From: Lachnospiraceae bacterium UBA7110
GTDB lineage: Bacteria; Bacillota; Clostridia; Lachnospirales; Lachnospiraceae
Length of the DNA stretch: 38,303 bases
Direction: 5' to 3'
Assembly: GCA_002492295.1 (NCBI GenBank)
Contig: DKYC01000096.1
Location: 4,501 to 42,803, forward strand
A model generated the notes under the pieces. The model did no database searches and was not told the origin of the DNA. It saw only the letters and a program-made list of their open reading frames with translations. This document shows, piece by piece, positions 14,768-22,761 of the stretch (its first letter is position 1; every line of letters starts with the position of its first letter). The translations under genes and the position numbers were made by a program.

Positions 14768-17215
14768 TTAAAGCCAGTCATTCCAAAACTTTTCCACGCG
14801 CCCCGCAACCGTATCAACGCCCACGACCTCATAGCTGCTCCACTCCCTTGGAAACATCCGCCTGTAGCGGTATTCCAAAAAACGCTCGTCCAAAAGCGCC
14901 ACTACGCCCACATCCTCCGCCGTACGGATGACACGTCCCGCCGACTGCAGTACTTTGTTCATTCCCGGGTAACAGTACGCATAATCAAACCCGCTCTCTC
15001 CCCGCCCGTCAAAATATTCCTTTAACAGCTCCCGTTCGCAGCCTACCTGCGGAATCCCCGTTCCCACAATCACCGCCCCAATCAGGCTGTCATGCTTTAA
15101 GTCAATCCCTTCCGAAAAAATACCGCCCATGACACAAAAACCGATCAGAATATGCTCCTGTACCTCCTCAATTTCAAACGCAATATCCTCCCTGGGATTA
15201 CAGTCCTCATTCCCTTGGAAACGCTGCAAAAACGCCTCACGTTCCGCCTCGCCCATGTAGTCCTCCTGCACGATGCATTCCATACACTCCGCGTCAAAGT
15301 ACTCTTCCATAAAACATTGGCACACCCGCTCCAAAAACAGGTATGATGGCAGAAACACCATATAATTCCCATAGCGCTGCCGCACAATCTCATGAATGTA
15401 ACGCGCAATGCGCCGAAACTCGCCGTCACTCCTTCTCGTGTATTTGCTCGTCACATCATTGGCAATAAAAAGCGCCTTCTTTTCCTCCCGGAAAGTGGAT
15501 TTTGCATACACCTCATAATCCTGTGCCTCACCGCCAAGCAGCTTTTTATAGTACTGGATTGGCAGAAACGTCGCCGAAAAAAGAATACTGCTCCTGCCCT
15601 TCTCCATACAGGCTTTCAGATTCTTTGCAGGATCCACGCAGAAAAGCTTTAGCATAAAATCCCCGTCATCCATCAACTGGCCATACACCACGTAATTTTG
15701 ATCCATTAACTCATACATGTTTAAAAAATGCGACACTTCAAAGTAAAATTCCAAAATCTCCTTTTTATCGGGAAACGCATCGCGGTGACTTTCGTCATGC
15801 TCATCCAAAAAATCATCCAGCGCCGCATACAAACGTGTAAGTGCATTGACAAACCCGTCGATGTCCTCCTGCTTTTGATAATCCTCGCACTGCCGTTTCA
15901 TGGCAAGCAGCTCCTTATTACATTTGTCAAGCAGCCTTGCCACTTTTGGCGCCGGTTCCTTCATCAGGCGTCGGACTGCTAAAAAAGAATTTTTAAACAG
16001 CGCAGCGCTGTACATCTTTCTGCCACGCTCCAGTAAATTATGCGCTTCATCAATCAAAAATACATAATCCCTTCCCGCGTTATTTTCGCCCAGGAAACGC
16101 TTCAAATATACGCGCGGGTCAAAGACGTAATTATAATCACAGATAACTGCATCGGAAAACAGACTCATATCGAGGCTAAGTTCAAAAGGACACACACTAT
16201 GCTTAGCCGCATATTCCTTTACCTTTTCCCGCGTAAAGGCATTCTCATGCGTCAGCAAATCATACATGGCCCCGTTCACCCTGTCATAATGTCCTTTCGC
16301 ATAAGGACATGCATCCGGATTACACTCTGCCTCTTTTTTTACCTCGTTTTCCTTCAGGAAACAGATTTTATCCCTTGCCGTCAGCGTCGCTGTTTTCATG
16401 TGCAGACCGTTTTTCTGCAAAAGCGAAAAGCAGTCCTGTGCCACTGTGCGCGTGATTGTTTTGGCCGTAAGGTAAAAAATCTTTTCTGCCATCCCTTCCC
16501 CCATCGCTTTCAGCGCAGGAAATACCGTGGATATCGTTTTTCCGACACCTGTCGGCGCTTCCAAAAACAGCTTCCTTTTATGGTAAATCGTCCGGTATAC
16601 ACTGGCTGCAAGCTCTTTTTGCCCATCCCTGTATGAAAACGGAAACGTAAGGTCCTTTATGGACTGCGTTCGGATACTATCCCACATTACCTGAAAATCC
16701 GTCCACTTTTTATATTCCGTTAAAAGATTGTCAAACCATTGCTCCAGCACGCAAAACGTGTATTCTTCCTCAAAATATTTGCGCTGCTGCGTCTCAATAT
16801 TGCAGTAGGTCACGCGCACGCCGATAGTAGAAAGTGTGTTCTGTTTTGCGTAAATATACGCATAACACTTTGCCTGTGCAAGATGCACACCCGATGCCTC
16901 ATGGATCCGCCTAAGCTCCCGGTATGTTGCCTTAATCTCATCAATAACGACCTTGTCCTGCGCACCCGCTGTTTCTGTTCTGTCAATAATGCCGTCTGCC
17001 CTGCCTTCCACCACAATCTCATAATTTCCCGCACACCACGCAAGCTTAAGCCCCACCTCCGCATGATATTCACTGCCCATCTCGCGCTGTATCATGCGGT
17101 GGATGCGGCTTCCCTCCTGCATCGCGTTATCCGACCCCGACGATTTTCTGTTGTCAATATCTCCTTCGCGGAGAATAAACTCCACAAGCTGCCTGACCGG
17201 CACATGTATTTCCAT
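14768..17215 (-). CDS. PD-(D/E)XK nuclease fused to XPD/DinG-like iron-sulfur helicase
   Basis: An 815-residue two-domain DNA repair enzyme. The N-terminal part is a RecB/Cas4-like nuclease: His39, Asp74 (EGRADGII), Glu93-x-Lys95 (IDEIK) and the Q-x3-Y motif Gln114/Tyr118. The C-terminal part is a superfamily 2 XPD-like helicase: Walker A EAPTGVGKT (219-227), four cysteines that fit an iron-sulfur cluster (285, 298, 303, 342), a DEAH box (389-392), and motif VI near QSAGRVIRT. The nuclease lacks the cysteines of true Cas4 iron-sulfur sites. The start is preceded by CAGGG. It is followed by the phosphohexomutase gene, which has its own promoter. It probably cleaves and unwinds branched or damaged DNA; the exact substrate is unknown. 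Confidence 0.92.
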   Translation of the reverse strand: MEIHVPVRQLVEFILREGDIDNRKSSGSDNAMQEGSRIHRMIQREMGSEYHAEVGLKLAWCAGNYEIVVEGRADGIIDRTETAGAQDKVVIDEIKATYRELRRIHEASGVHLAQAKCYAYIYAKQNTLSTIGVRVTYCNIETQQRKYFEEEYTFCVLEQWFDNLLTEYKKWTDFQVMWDSIRTQSIKDLTFPFSYRDGQKELAASVYRTIYHKRKLFLEAPTGVGKTISTVFPALKAMGEGMAEKIFYLTAKTITRTVAQDCFSLLQKNGLHMKTATLTARDKICFLKENEVKKEAECNPDACPYAKGHYDRVNGAMYDLLTHENAFTREKVKEYAAKHSVCPFELSLDMSLFSDAVICDYNYVFDPRVYLKRFLGENNAGRDYVFLIDEAHNLLERGRKMYSAALFKNSFLAVRRLMKEPAPKVARLLDKCNKELLAMKRQCEDYQKQEDIDGFVNALTRLYAALDDFLDEHDESHRDAFPDKKEILEFYFEVSHFLNMYELMDQNYVVYGQLMDDGDFMLKLFCVDPAKNLKACMEKGRSSILFSATFLPIQYYKKLLGGEAQDYEVYAKSTFREEKKALFIANDVTSKYTRRSDGEFRRIARYIHEIVRQRYGNYMVFLPSYLFLERVCQCFMEEYFDAECMECIVQEDYMGEAEREAFLQRFQGNEDCNPREDIAFEIEEVQEHILIGFCVMGGIFSEGIDLKHDSLIGAVIVGTGIPQVGCERELLKEYFDGRGESGFDYAYCYPGMNKVLQSAGRVIRTAEDVGVVALLDERFLEYRYRRMFPREWSSYEVVGVDTVAGRVEKFWNDWL

Positions 17216-17264
17216 CCCTGTCTGTTCCCCTTCATCCGCCGAACATATTAATCAGTGCTTCCCG

Positions 17265-19220
17265 CTAACGCCCGCGGTACTGCAGTGTCCGCATGGAATT
17301 TAATATCGCAATCACCGCCACGCCAACATCCGCAAACACTGCCTCCCACATGCTTGCCATGCCAAGCGCACCCAAAATCAGTACCAGCGCCTTTACGGCG
17401 AGCGCAAACACAATATTCTGCTTCACAATGCGCAACGTCTTTCTCGCAATCCTCACTACCGCGGCAATTTTTCGCACGTCATCGTCCATCAGCACCACAT
17501 CCGCCGCCTCAATCGCCGCATCAGAGCCCATACTGCCCATCGCAAATCCGATGTCCGCCCGCGCAAGCACAGGCGCATCGTTAATCCCGTCTCCCACAAA
17601 CGCCAGCCGTTCTTTTGGCGCACGGTTCTCTAACAATGCCTCCACTCTCGCCACCTTGTCCGCCGGCAAAAGCTCCGCATGCAGTTCATCAATGCCAAGC
17701 TCCTTTGCCACCGCCTCAGCCGCCGCATGTCTGTCTCCGGTTAACATAATGCACTTTCTGACACCGACCTTTTTCATATCGGCAATCGCCTCGCGTGCGC
17801 CTTCCTTAATCGTGTCGGAGATAATCACCGCGCCTGCATACACATTGTCACATGCCACATAACAGACGGTACCGCGTTCCGCTGCCGATATTTCATCTGT
17901 ATTCCCTGATTTCATCAAATTCGGATGCTGCTGCTCCAATGACTCTAATTCCCTGCATACCGCACAGTCTATTCCATTTGCCCGCATCAGCTTTTCGTTT
18001 CCAACCAACACCGTTTTCTGATCCACCATTACGCAAATTCCATGTCCTGCCTGCTCGTTCGCTTCTCCGACACGCCCTAAGTCAACCTCTTTTCCGGTTT
18101 GCTCCAAATATGCCGCCCTGACGGATTCCGCTATCGGATGGTTGGAATATCCCTCTGCGTGCGCCGCAAGCTCCAAAAGCTCCTCCTGCGTAAAGCCGTT
18201 ATCCGCGTAAAGACCGGAAACCTTAAATTCGCCCTTTGTCAGCGTTCCCGTCTTGTCAAAGACAATCGTCGTCATTTCCGCAACTGCCTCAAGGTAATTA
18301 CCGCCCTTTACCAGAACGCCAATACGCGACGCCGCGCCGATTCCCCCGAAAAAGCCAAGCGGCACGGAAATGACCAGCGCACAGGGACACGAAATAACCA
18401 AAAAGATACACGCCCTGTGAATCCATTCGCTCCAGCCTCCTCCTGACACAAGTGGCGGCAGGACTGCCAATATAATAGCGGCAATTGTCACGACCGGCGT
18501 ATAATACCGCGCGAACCTCGTTATGAAATTCTCCACCTTTGCTTTTTTTGAGCCTGCATTCTCCACCAGCTCTAGGATCTTTGAAACAGTGGAATCATCA
18601 AACTCCTTCGTTGTGCGCACCTTTAACGTACCACTTCCGTTTACGCAGCCGCTGATAATCTCGTCTCCCACGGCAATCCGTCTCGGCACGGACTCCCCTG
18701 TAAGCGCCGCCGTGTCAATCAGGGATTCCCCTTCCACAACAACACCGTCAAGCGGTACACGCTCACCGGGTTTTATCACAATAATACTTCCAACCTCCAC
18801 ATCGTCGGGATCCGCCCGAACCAGTACTCCGTCCTCCTCAATATTGGCATATTCCGGACAGATATCCATCATATCCGAAATGGACTGGCGCGATTTCCCC
18901 ACCGCATAGCTCTGAAACAGTTCTCCCACCTGATAAAACAGCATCACCGCAGCAGCCTCGGAAAAATCCTTTGCGCCAAACGCGCCAAAGGTTGCTATCA
19001 TCATCAGGAAATTTTCATCAAAGACCTGTCCGCGCCGTATATTTTTTGCCGCCTTTAAGATAATATCATAACCGATAATCAGATACGGAACCGCAAAAAG
19101 CACAAACTGGATTCCAATACGTTCAGGCAAAATACCCATATGCCCCAAAACCATAAGCGCCGCCAAAAGAAGAAACGAAATAATAATCCGAATCAGCATC
19201 TTTTTTTGTTTTTTTGTCAT
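17265..19220 (-). CDS. Zn/Cd/Pb-exporting P1B-type ATPase (CadA/ZntA-like)
   Basis: A 651-residue metal-pumping P-type ATPase. Key motifs: TGES (174-177, phosphatase loop), CPC (278-280) followed by ALVISVPLGFFGGIGAA, typical of the Zn/Cd subgroup rather than copper, the phosphorylated Asp322 in DKTGT, the SNHPIAES nucleotide motif and GDGINDAP. It has no N-terminal HMA domain; that domain is encoded separately just upstream. GGAAGGAGGGG lies before the ATG, an unusually strong ribosome site. A hairpin terminator sits between the HMA gene and this gene, so its expression may be set lower than the upstream genes. It exports Zn2+, Cd2+ or Pb2+ from the cytoplasm. Confidence 0.94.
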   Translation of the reverse strand: MTKKQKKMLIRIIISFLLLAALMVLGHMGILPERIGIQFVLFAVPYLIIGYDIILKAAKNIRRGQVFDENFLMMIATFGAFGAKDFSEAAAVMLFYQVGELFQSYAVGKSRQSISDMMDICPEYANIEEDGVLVRADPDDVEVGSIIVIKPGERVPLDGVVVEGESLIDTAALTGESVPRRIAVGDEIISGCVNGSGTLKVRTTKEFDDSTVSKILELVENAGSKKAKVENFITRFARYYTPVVTIAAIILAVLPPLVSGGGWSEWIHRACIFLVISCPCALVISVPLGFFGGIGAASRIGVLVKGGNYLEAVAEMTTIVFDKTGTLTKGEFKVSGLYADNGFTQEELLELAAHAEGYSNHPIAESVRAAYLEQTGKEVDLGRVGEANEQAGHGICVMVDQKTVLVGNEKLMRANGIDCAVCRELESLEQQHPNLMKSGNTDEISAAERGTVCYVACDNVYAGAVIISDTIKEGAREAIADMKKVGVRKCIMLTGDRHAAAEAVAKELGIDELHAELLPADKVARVEALLENRAPKERLAFVGDGINDAPVLARADIGFAMGSMGSDAAIEAADVVLMDDDVRKIAAVVRIARKTLRIVKQNIVFALAVKALVLILGALGMASMWEAVFADVGVAVIAILNSMRTLQYRGR

Positions 19221-19234
19221 AATTCCCCTCCTTC

Positions 19235-19275
19235 CAAAAAAGCCCTAAGCCCATATTGCAGGCTCAGGGCTTTTT
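19235..19275 (-). terminator. Hairpin terminator/attenuator between the HMA gene and the metal ATPase gene
   Basis: The arms AGCCCTAAGCC (19241-19251) and GGCTCAGGGCT (19261-19271) form an 11-bp stem with one mismatch and a nine-base loop. On the minus strand the stem is followed by a T-run. It lies one base past the HMA stop and before the ATPase ribosome site. It can act in both directions. Confidence 0.85.
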
Positions 19276-19276
19276 A

Positions 19277-19495
19277 TTACATCAAAATCTTGCAATCCGG
19301 TTCCACCTTTGCACATGCCGCCTTGACTTCCTCCATAATCGCGTCAAAGCGCTCATCAACCGCATCAATTGTCATTTTCTGTGCCAAAAAATTAACCGCC
19401 GCGTCATTGACACCCTCAATCTTTTTAATTGCCTCCTCCATTTTTGCCGCGCAGTTTGCGCAATCCAAATCCTCAAGCTTAAATTTCTTTTTCAT
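19277..19495 (-). CDS. Free-standing HMA metal-binding protein
   Basis: A 72-residue heavy-metal-associated domain with the site DCANC (Asp11, Cys12, Cys15) instead of the GMTCxxC loop of copper chaperones; Asp next to the first Cys is typical of zinc/cadmium/lead-binding HMA domains. The rest (MEEAIKKIEGVNDAAVNFLA) matches the ferredoxin-like fold. It is encoded between the ArsR/SmtB repressor and the P-ATPase, which lacks its own HMA domain, so this is probably the pump's metal-binding domain supplied as a separate protein. It starts at ATG with GGAAAGAAG upstream. Confidence 0.9.
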   Translation of the reverse strand: MKKKFKLEDLDCANCAAKMEEAIKKIEGVNDAAVNFLAQKMTIDAVDERFDAIMEEVKAACAKVEPDCKILM

Positions 19496-19515
19496 CGTAC
19501 TTCTTTCCTTTCTTA

Positions 19516-19893
19516 TTATTTTTTTACATCTTCCTCAATATGTTCACGCCCCTGCGCAATGATACTGCGCACATGGTCGTCGGCAAGCGAATAAAAAATG
19601 GACTTTCCCTCGCGCCTGTTTGTCACAAGCTTTGACTGCTTCAGCACCTTAAGCTGATGGGAAATTGCCGACTGGGTCATATTTAAAATTTCCGCAAGAT
19701 CGCAGACACATACCTCCGATTCAAAAAGGACAAACAGGATTTTTAATCTCGTGGAATCGCCAAACACCTTAAACAAATCAGACAAATCAGAAATTTCCTC
19801 CTCGTCCGGAACCTTGCCGTCCACCTTCTGTAAAAGCTCATTGTGTATAATATGCTCCTCGCAGCATTCCACCTCATAACCGTTTTTCTCCAT
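19516..19893 (-). CDS. ArsR/SmtB-family metal-sensing repressor
   Basis: A 125-residue winged-helix repressor of the metal-efflux cassette. The helix-turn-helix is LAEILNMTQSAISHQLKVLK. It carries two possible metal sites: alpha-3N-type VCVCDL with the N-terminal ECCEEHIIH stretch, and alpha-5-type DDHVRSIIAQGREHIEE at the C-terminus. The first is known from CadC/ArsR, the second from SmtB/CzrA, so it may sense Zn, Cd or Pb. ATG at 19893 was chosen because AGGCGGTGA lies seven bases upstream; a GTG at 19896 is the alternative. A palindromic operator lies just upstream of the gene. Metal binding would release the operator and allow transcription of the chaperone and pump. Confidence 0.93.
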   Translation of the reverse strand: MEKNGYEVECCEEHIIHNELLQKVDGKVPDEEEISDLSDLFKVFGDSTRLKILFVLFESEVCVCDLAEILNMTQSAISHQLKVLKQSKLVTNRREGKSIFYSLADDHVRSIIAQGREHIEEDVKK

Positions 19894-19929
19894 CACATCT
19901 TCACCGCCTTTTTATTTCAAATACCCATT

Positions 19930-19951
19930 CATATGAACAATTATTCATATG
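19930..19951. promoter_or_regulatory. Palindromic operator for the ArsR/SmtB repressor
   Basis: Perfect half-sites CATATGAA and TTCATATG flank a six-base AT centre. The form matches known SmtB/CadC operators (ATATGAACAA half-site type). It begins four bases downstream of the -10 element, so bound repressor would block transcription start. Confidence 0.85.
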
Positions 19952-19954
19952 TTT

Positions 19955-19983
19955 ATCATAAAACAGTGCCTGACATTTGTCAA
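19955..19983 (-). promoter_or_regulatory. Promoter of the metal-efflux cassette
   Basis: Consensus -35 TTGACA (19978-19983) and -10 TATGAT (19955-19960) with exactly 17 bases between them. The -35 lies inside the loop-proximal stem of the chemoreceptor terminator, and the palindromic operator starts just after the -10. Confidence 0.88.
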
Positions 19984-19989
19984 GCACTG
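19960..19989 (-). terminator. Terminator of the chemoreceptor gene, overlapping the next promoter
   Basis: CAGTGCTTGAC and GTCAGGCACTG form an 11-bp stem (one G-T pair) with a four-base loop, followed by TTTT on the minus strand. It begins 25 bases past the chemoreceptor stop. The T-run is short, so termination may be partial. Confidence 0.75.
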
Positions 19990-20014
19990 CCGTAAATTTT
20001 TTTCCGTTTTATTT

Positions 20015-21727
20015 TTAAATCCGGAATCTTCCCATCAGATCCACCATCGATTCAACCTGCGATTTCAGCTCTTCGCCAATTGCCGCCGTCTCCTGGGAAG
20101 TTGCGGAATTGTTATCCACAAGACCTGCTATCACATTAATCCCCTCTGTAATCTTATCAATGCTGCCCACCTCTGTCTTGAGATTTGCAACGATTCCGTC
20201 AATACGTGAAGCCGTTTCCTCCGCACCCATCTGAACATCTTCCATGCAGGAAGCAGACTCTTTTGCAATCTGCATTCCCTTATCTACAGCGTTTGTTGTC
20301 TTTTCAATCAGCTCACTGGTCTGTCCTGCCGCCTCCTGCGATGCCTCCGCAAGCTTCTTTACCTGTTCTGCCACCACGGCAAAACCTCTGCCTGCCTCTC
20401 CTGCCCTTGCAGACTCAATCGATGCGTTCAAAGAAAGCATTTCAATCTCATCGGCAAGCTCTGAAATCGAAGTCGTAACCAGCGTAATCTGCCTTGAGCA
20501 CTCATTAATCTCATTCATTGCCCTATCAAGCTCGCTCATCTTCTGACCGGCCGCCACAAGCGTAGAACTTGCAAGACTCGAAATCTTCACTGCCTCTTCC
20601 GCTTCTTTTTCATTATAGCTGATGCTCTCCTGAAGCTGTGATATCTGCGTCACCATATCCGAAACCTGACAAGCCTGCGAAGTACATGAATTAGCCAAAT
20701 CAGAGGCCGCATCCGCAAGCTGGCTGGAACCGCTGTCAATCTCATCCGACGCTACCGATATATCGCCAATTGCAATCTTCATTGCCTGGATAATCTTTTC
20801 CAAAGACTCTTTAATCTGAATGTATTCGCCTACATATTCCCGCTCAACGCAGACCTTGTAATTGCCCTGCCCCATCTGCTCCAGTGCAAAGCCGATTTCC
20901 TCTATGATTCCTACCAGTGTGCTCTTCATGACAGTGATGTCCTCCACCATCTTTCCTACTTCACTGTCATCCGCCTTCAAATCAAGGTCCGTATGTAAAT
21001 TGCCGACTGCAAGCGCATTCATCTGCTCTGATACCTTGACAATCGGAACAAGCAGTTCCCTGTTTGCAAATCCTACCGTCTTTGTGCACTGCATAGCCAT
21101 TTTAATAAAACTAAGCAGGAATAACACCGCGCATACCGTCTGCAGGACAAGCATGGCATTCTTCCTTGTTTTGAGCCGCTCCTGCACTTCCAAAATCAAC
21201 GTATCCGTAAGGTCGCTTATGGTCGTCACCGAACTGTTGTATGTCTCGCCAAACACATAATCAGTAGCCGTCTGCAAATCTCCCGAGGATACCGAGGACA
21301 TTGCGTTTTCCTCAAGGGGCACCAGTCCGTTTGAAAGGGACGCAATTTCATTTAAGGTCTCCCACTCTTTTCCCGTCAGGTTATTCGCCTCCAGCCCTGC
21401 CCAGGCAGTCTCCCTGTTCTTATCAATCTCCAGTTCCTGCTTATATGCATCGTAATACTGCGTATTACCTGTAACGGCATAAGAGCGGACTGCGGTCGTC
21501 AACGCCTTCGACCCCAGCCTGTACTGATTCAGATACATCGTACAGTCAACCTGATGTTTCGATTCCAACGCAAAAATAACCATTGACACGAAAAACAGTC
21601 CCAAAAGCACAATTCCGATTGCAAGTGAACCCTTCGTCTCCTTCGCAATCCTCCTAAGCCTTGCAATCTGACTGTTTTTGCCAACCGCCATCCCTTGCGT
21701 TACATCATTTGTTGTATTCTTTTCCAT
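20015..21727 (-). CDS. Methyl-accepting chemotaxis protein
   Basis: A 570-residue transmembrane chemoreceptor. A short N-terminal cytoplasmic segment leads to TM1 (about 33-54), an extracellular helical sensor of about 135 residues (four-helix-bundle type), TM2 (about 191-212), a HAMP-like region and a long coiled-coil signalling domain. The conserved hairpin tip (EIEMLSLNASIESARAGEAG) and the following RGFAVVAEQVKKLAEAS are present; this tip binds CheA and CheW. The ligand is not predictable. GGAGGG upstream serves as ribosome site. A good promoter lies 88-116 bases upstream. No other chemotaxis genes occur in the window. Confidence 0.95.
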   Translation of the reverse strand: MEKNTTNDVTQGMAVGKNSQIARLRRIAKETKGSLAIGIVLLGLFFVSMVIFALESKHQVDCTMYLNQYRLGSKALTTAVRSYAVTGNTQYYDAYKQELEIDKNRETAWAGLEANNLTGKEWETLNEIASLSNGLVPLEENAMSSVSSGDLQTATDYVFGETYNSSVTTISDLTDTLILEVQERLKTRKNAMLVLQTVCAVLFLLSFIKMAMQCTKTVGFANRELLVPIVKVSEQMNALAVGNLHTDLDLKADDSEVGKMVEDITVMKSTLVGIIEEIGFALEQMGQGNYKVCVEREYVGEYIQIKESLEKIIQAMKIAIGDISVASDEIDSGSSQLADAASDLANSCTSQACQVSDMVTQISQLQESISYNEKEAEEAVKISSLASSTLVAAGQKMSELDRAMNEINECSRQITLVTTSISELADEIEMLSLNASIESARAGEAGRGFAVVAEQVKKLAEASQEAAGQTSELIEKTTNAVDKGMQIAKESASCMEDVQMGAEETASRIDGIVANLKTEVGSIDKITEGINVIAGLVDNNSATSQETAAIGEELKSQVESMVDLMGRFRI

Positions 21728-21814
21728 TCCGCGCCCTCCATAAGACTCCCATTATACACAATTTGTTTAACATTTTATGTAGTCCTGAGTGTTTTTTAGT
21801 AATTTTATACTATA

Positions 21815-21843
21815 ATTATACTTTATGTCAGACAAATGGTCAA
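21815..21843 (-). promoter_or_regulatory. Promoter of the chemoreceptor gene
   Basis: The minus strand has TTGACC, 17 bases, then TATAAT. The start would be near 21808, giving an 80-base leader. A second TATAAT at 21751-21756 has a poor -35 and would leave a leader of about 17 bases. Confidence 0.75.
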
Positions 21844-21862
21844 CAATTATTACAAATTTGTA

Positions 21863-22366
21863 TCATCCGCCGTTTTCCATCCTCCCGAGCAGCCCCCGCA
21901 CCCTGTACGCAGCCGCGCCAATCGCGGTACCTGATACCGCACCCGCCGCAATCAGCACAGGCAGATACGAAAGCGGTGCCACACTCCCCACAGCAAGCAC
22001 CGCCACAGCCAACTGTCCGATATTGTGGCTGACGCCGCCCGCCATACTCACGCCAACCACGGAAAAACCTTTTATCCGTTTGAGCATAAGCATTGCAAGA
22101 AAGCTAAGCACACCGCCCGCCATACTGTAAACCAGCATCGACAAATTGCCAAACAAAAATGACACCAGTGTCACTTTTAACACAAGCACCAAAAAAACCC
22201 ACCCGGCAGGCAGAAAATAAAGCCCTGATACCACCACAAGATTCGAGAGTCCGAGCTTCACCCCCGGAATCCCGACAAAAAGCGGAATCAGCGCTTCAAT
22301 ATAGCTGAATATCATCGACAATGCGGTAAGCATTGCACAGTATGCAGTCTTTTTTGCGTTTGTCAT
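21863..22366 (-). CDS. Gx transporter family membrane protein (heptaprenyl-diphosphate-synthase-component-I-like)
   Basis: A 167-residue membrane protein with about five hydrophobic segments, beginning AYCAMLTALSMIFSYIEALI and continuing through PGVKLGLSNLVVV, YFLPAGWVFLVLVLKVTLVS and later Gly-rich helices. This fits the family often annotated as heptaprenyl diphosphate synthase component I or Gx transporter. The start was set at ATG 22366, which overlaps the upstream stop as TGATG, so translation is coupled. Relatives commonly sit next to NusG-domain-II proteins, and electron-transport or cofactor genes are common neighbours. The substrate is unknown; the enzyme name is probably a misnomer. 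Confidence 0.85.
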   Translation of the reverse strand: MTNAKKTAYCAMLTALSMIFSYIEALIPLFVGIPGVKLGLSNLVVVSGLYFLPAGWVFLVLVLKVTLVSFLFGNLSMLVYSMAGGVLSFLAMLMLKRIKGFSVVGVSMAGGVSHNIGQLAVAVLAVGSVAPLSYLPVLIAAGAVSGTAIGAAAYRVRGLLGRMENGG

Positions 22367-22749
22367 CACCTTGCTATCCCATCTGTTTCCATGTAGTTTT
22401 TGCCTTCCACCTGTATCACCAGCCGATGCGGAAGACAGATAATGCTCTCATTTGCTTTTGTGACTGGCTGATACGTCATACAGTATTTATCCGGACAGTC
22501 GGCAGCTTCCATATAAGCACTGCCGTTTTTGATTACAATCCGGTTTGACCCAAATGCATTCTCCACCTCAATCACGCTGTCCTGTGAAAGACGGTACACA
22601 CCGAACTCCTCTCCGTCCACTGTCACAACAACACACTCTCCGGCATCCTTTCCGAAAACGTTCATAAAAAGCGCCATCGCAGCAGCCGTAATCAGAAAAA
22701 ACACCAGCAGATACGTATCTCTTTTTTTCATTCCAAGCCCCAATACCAA
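22366..22749 (-). CDS. NusG domain II-containing small membrane-anchored protein
   Basis: A 127-residue protein: an N-terminal membrane anchor (TYLLVFFLITAAAMALFMNV) followed by a NusG-domain-II-like beta domain with ADCPDKYCMTYQPV and SIICLPHRLVIQVEG. The paired Cys residues of CPDKYC, and a third in IICLP, are typical of this family. Exact function is unknown. The best-supported start is TTG at 22749, with AGGAG nine bases upstream at the end of map; ATG at 22731 is the alternative. It is translationally coupled with the Gx transporter gene. Confidence 0.85.
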   Translation of the reverse strand: MVLGLGMKKRDTYLLVFFLITAAAMALFMNVFGKDAGECVVVTVDGEEFGVYRLSQDSVIEVENAFGSNRIVIKNGSAYMEAADCPDKYCMTYQPVTKANESIICLPHRLVIQVEGKNYMETDGIAR

Positions 22750-22761
22750 TGCCCTCGGCTC

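Noticed and set aside
14768..17215. Cas4 or CRISPR-linked nuclease
   Set aside because: The nuclease lacks the Cas4 iron-sulfur cysteines and is fused to a helicase; no cas genes or repeats are near.
6066..17215. Defence island centred on recQ and the nuclease-helicase
   Set aside because: Neighbours are conserved housekeeping genes (cysS, rlmB, deoD, phosphohexomutase), with no integrase, toxin, methylase or GC shift.
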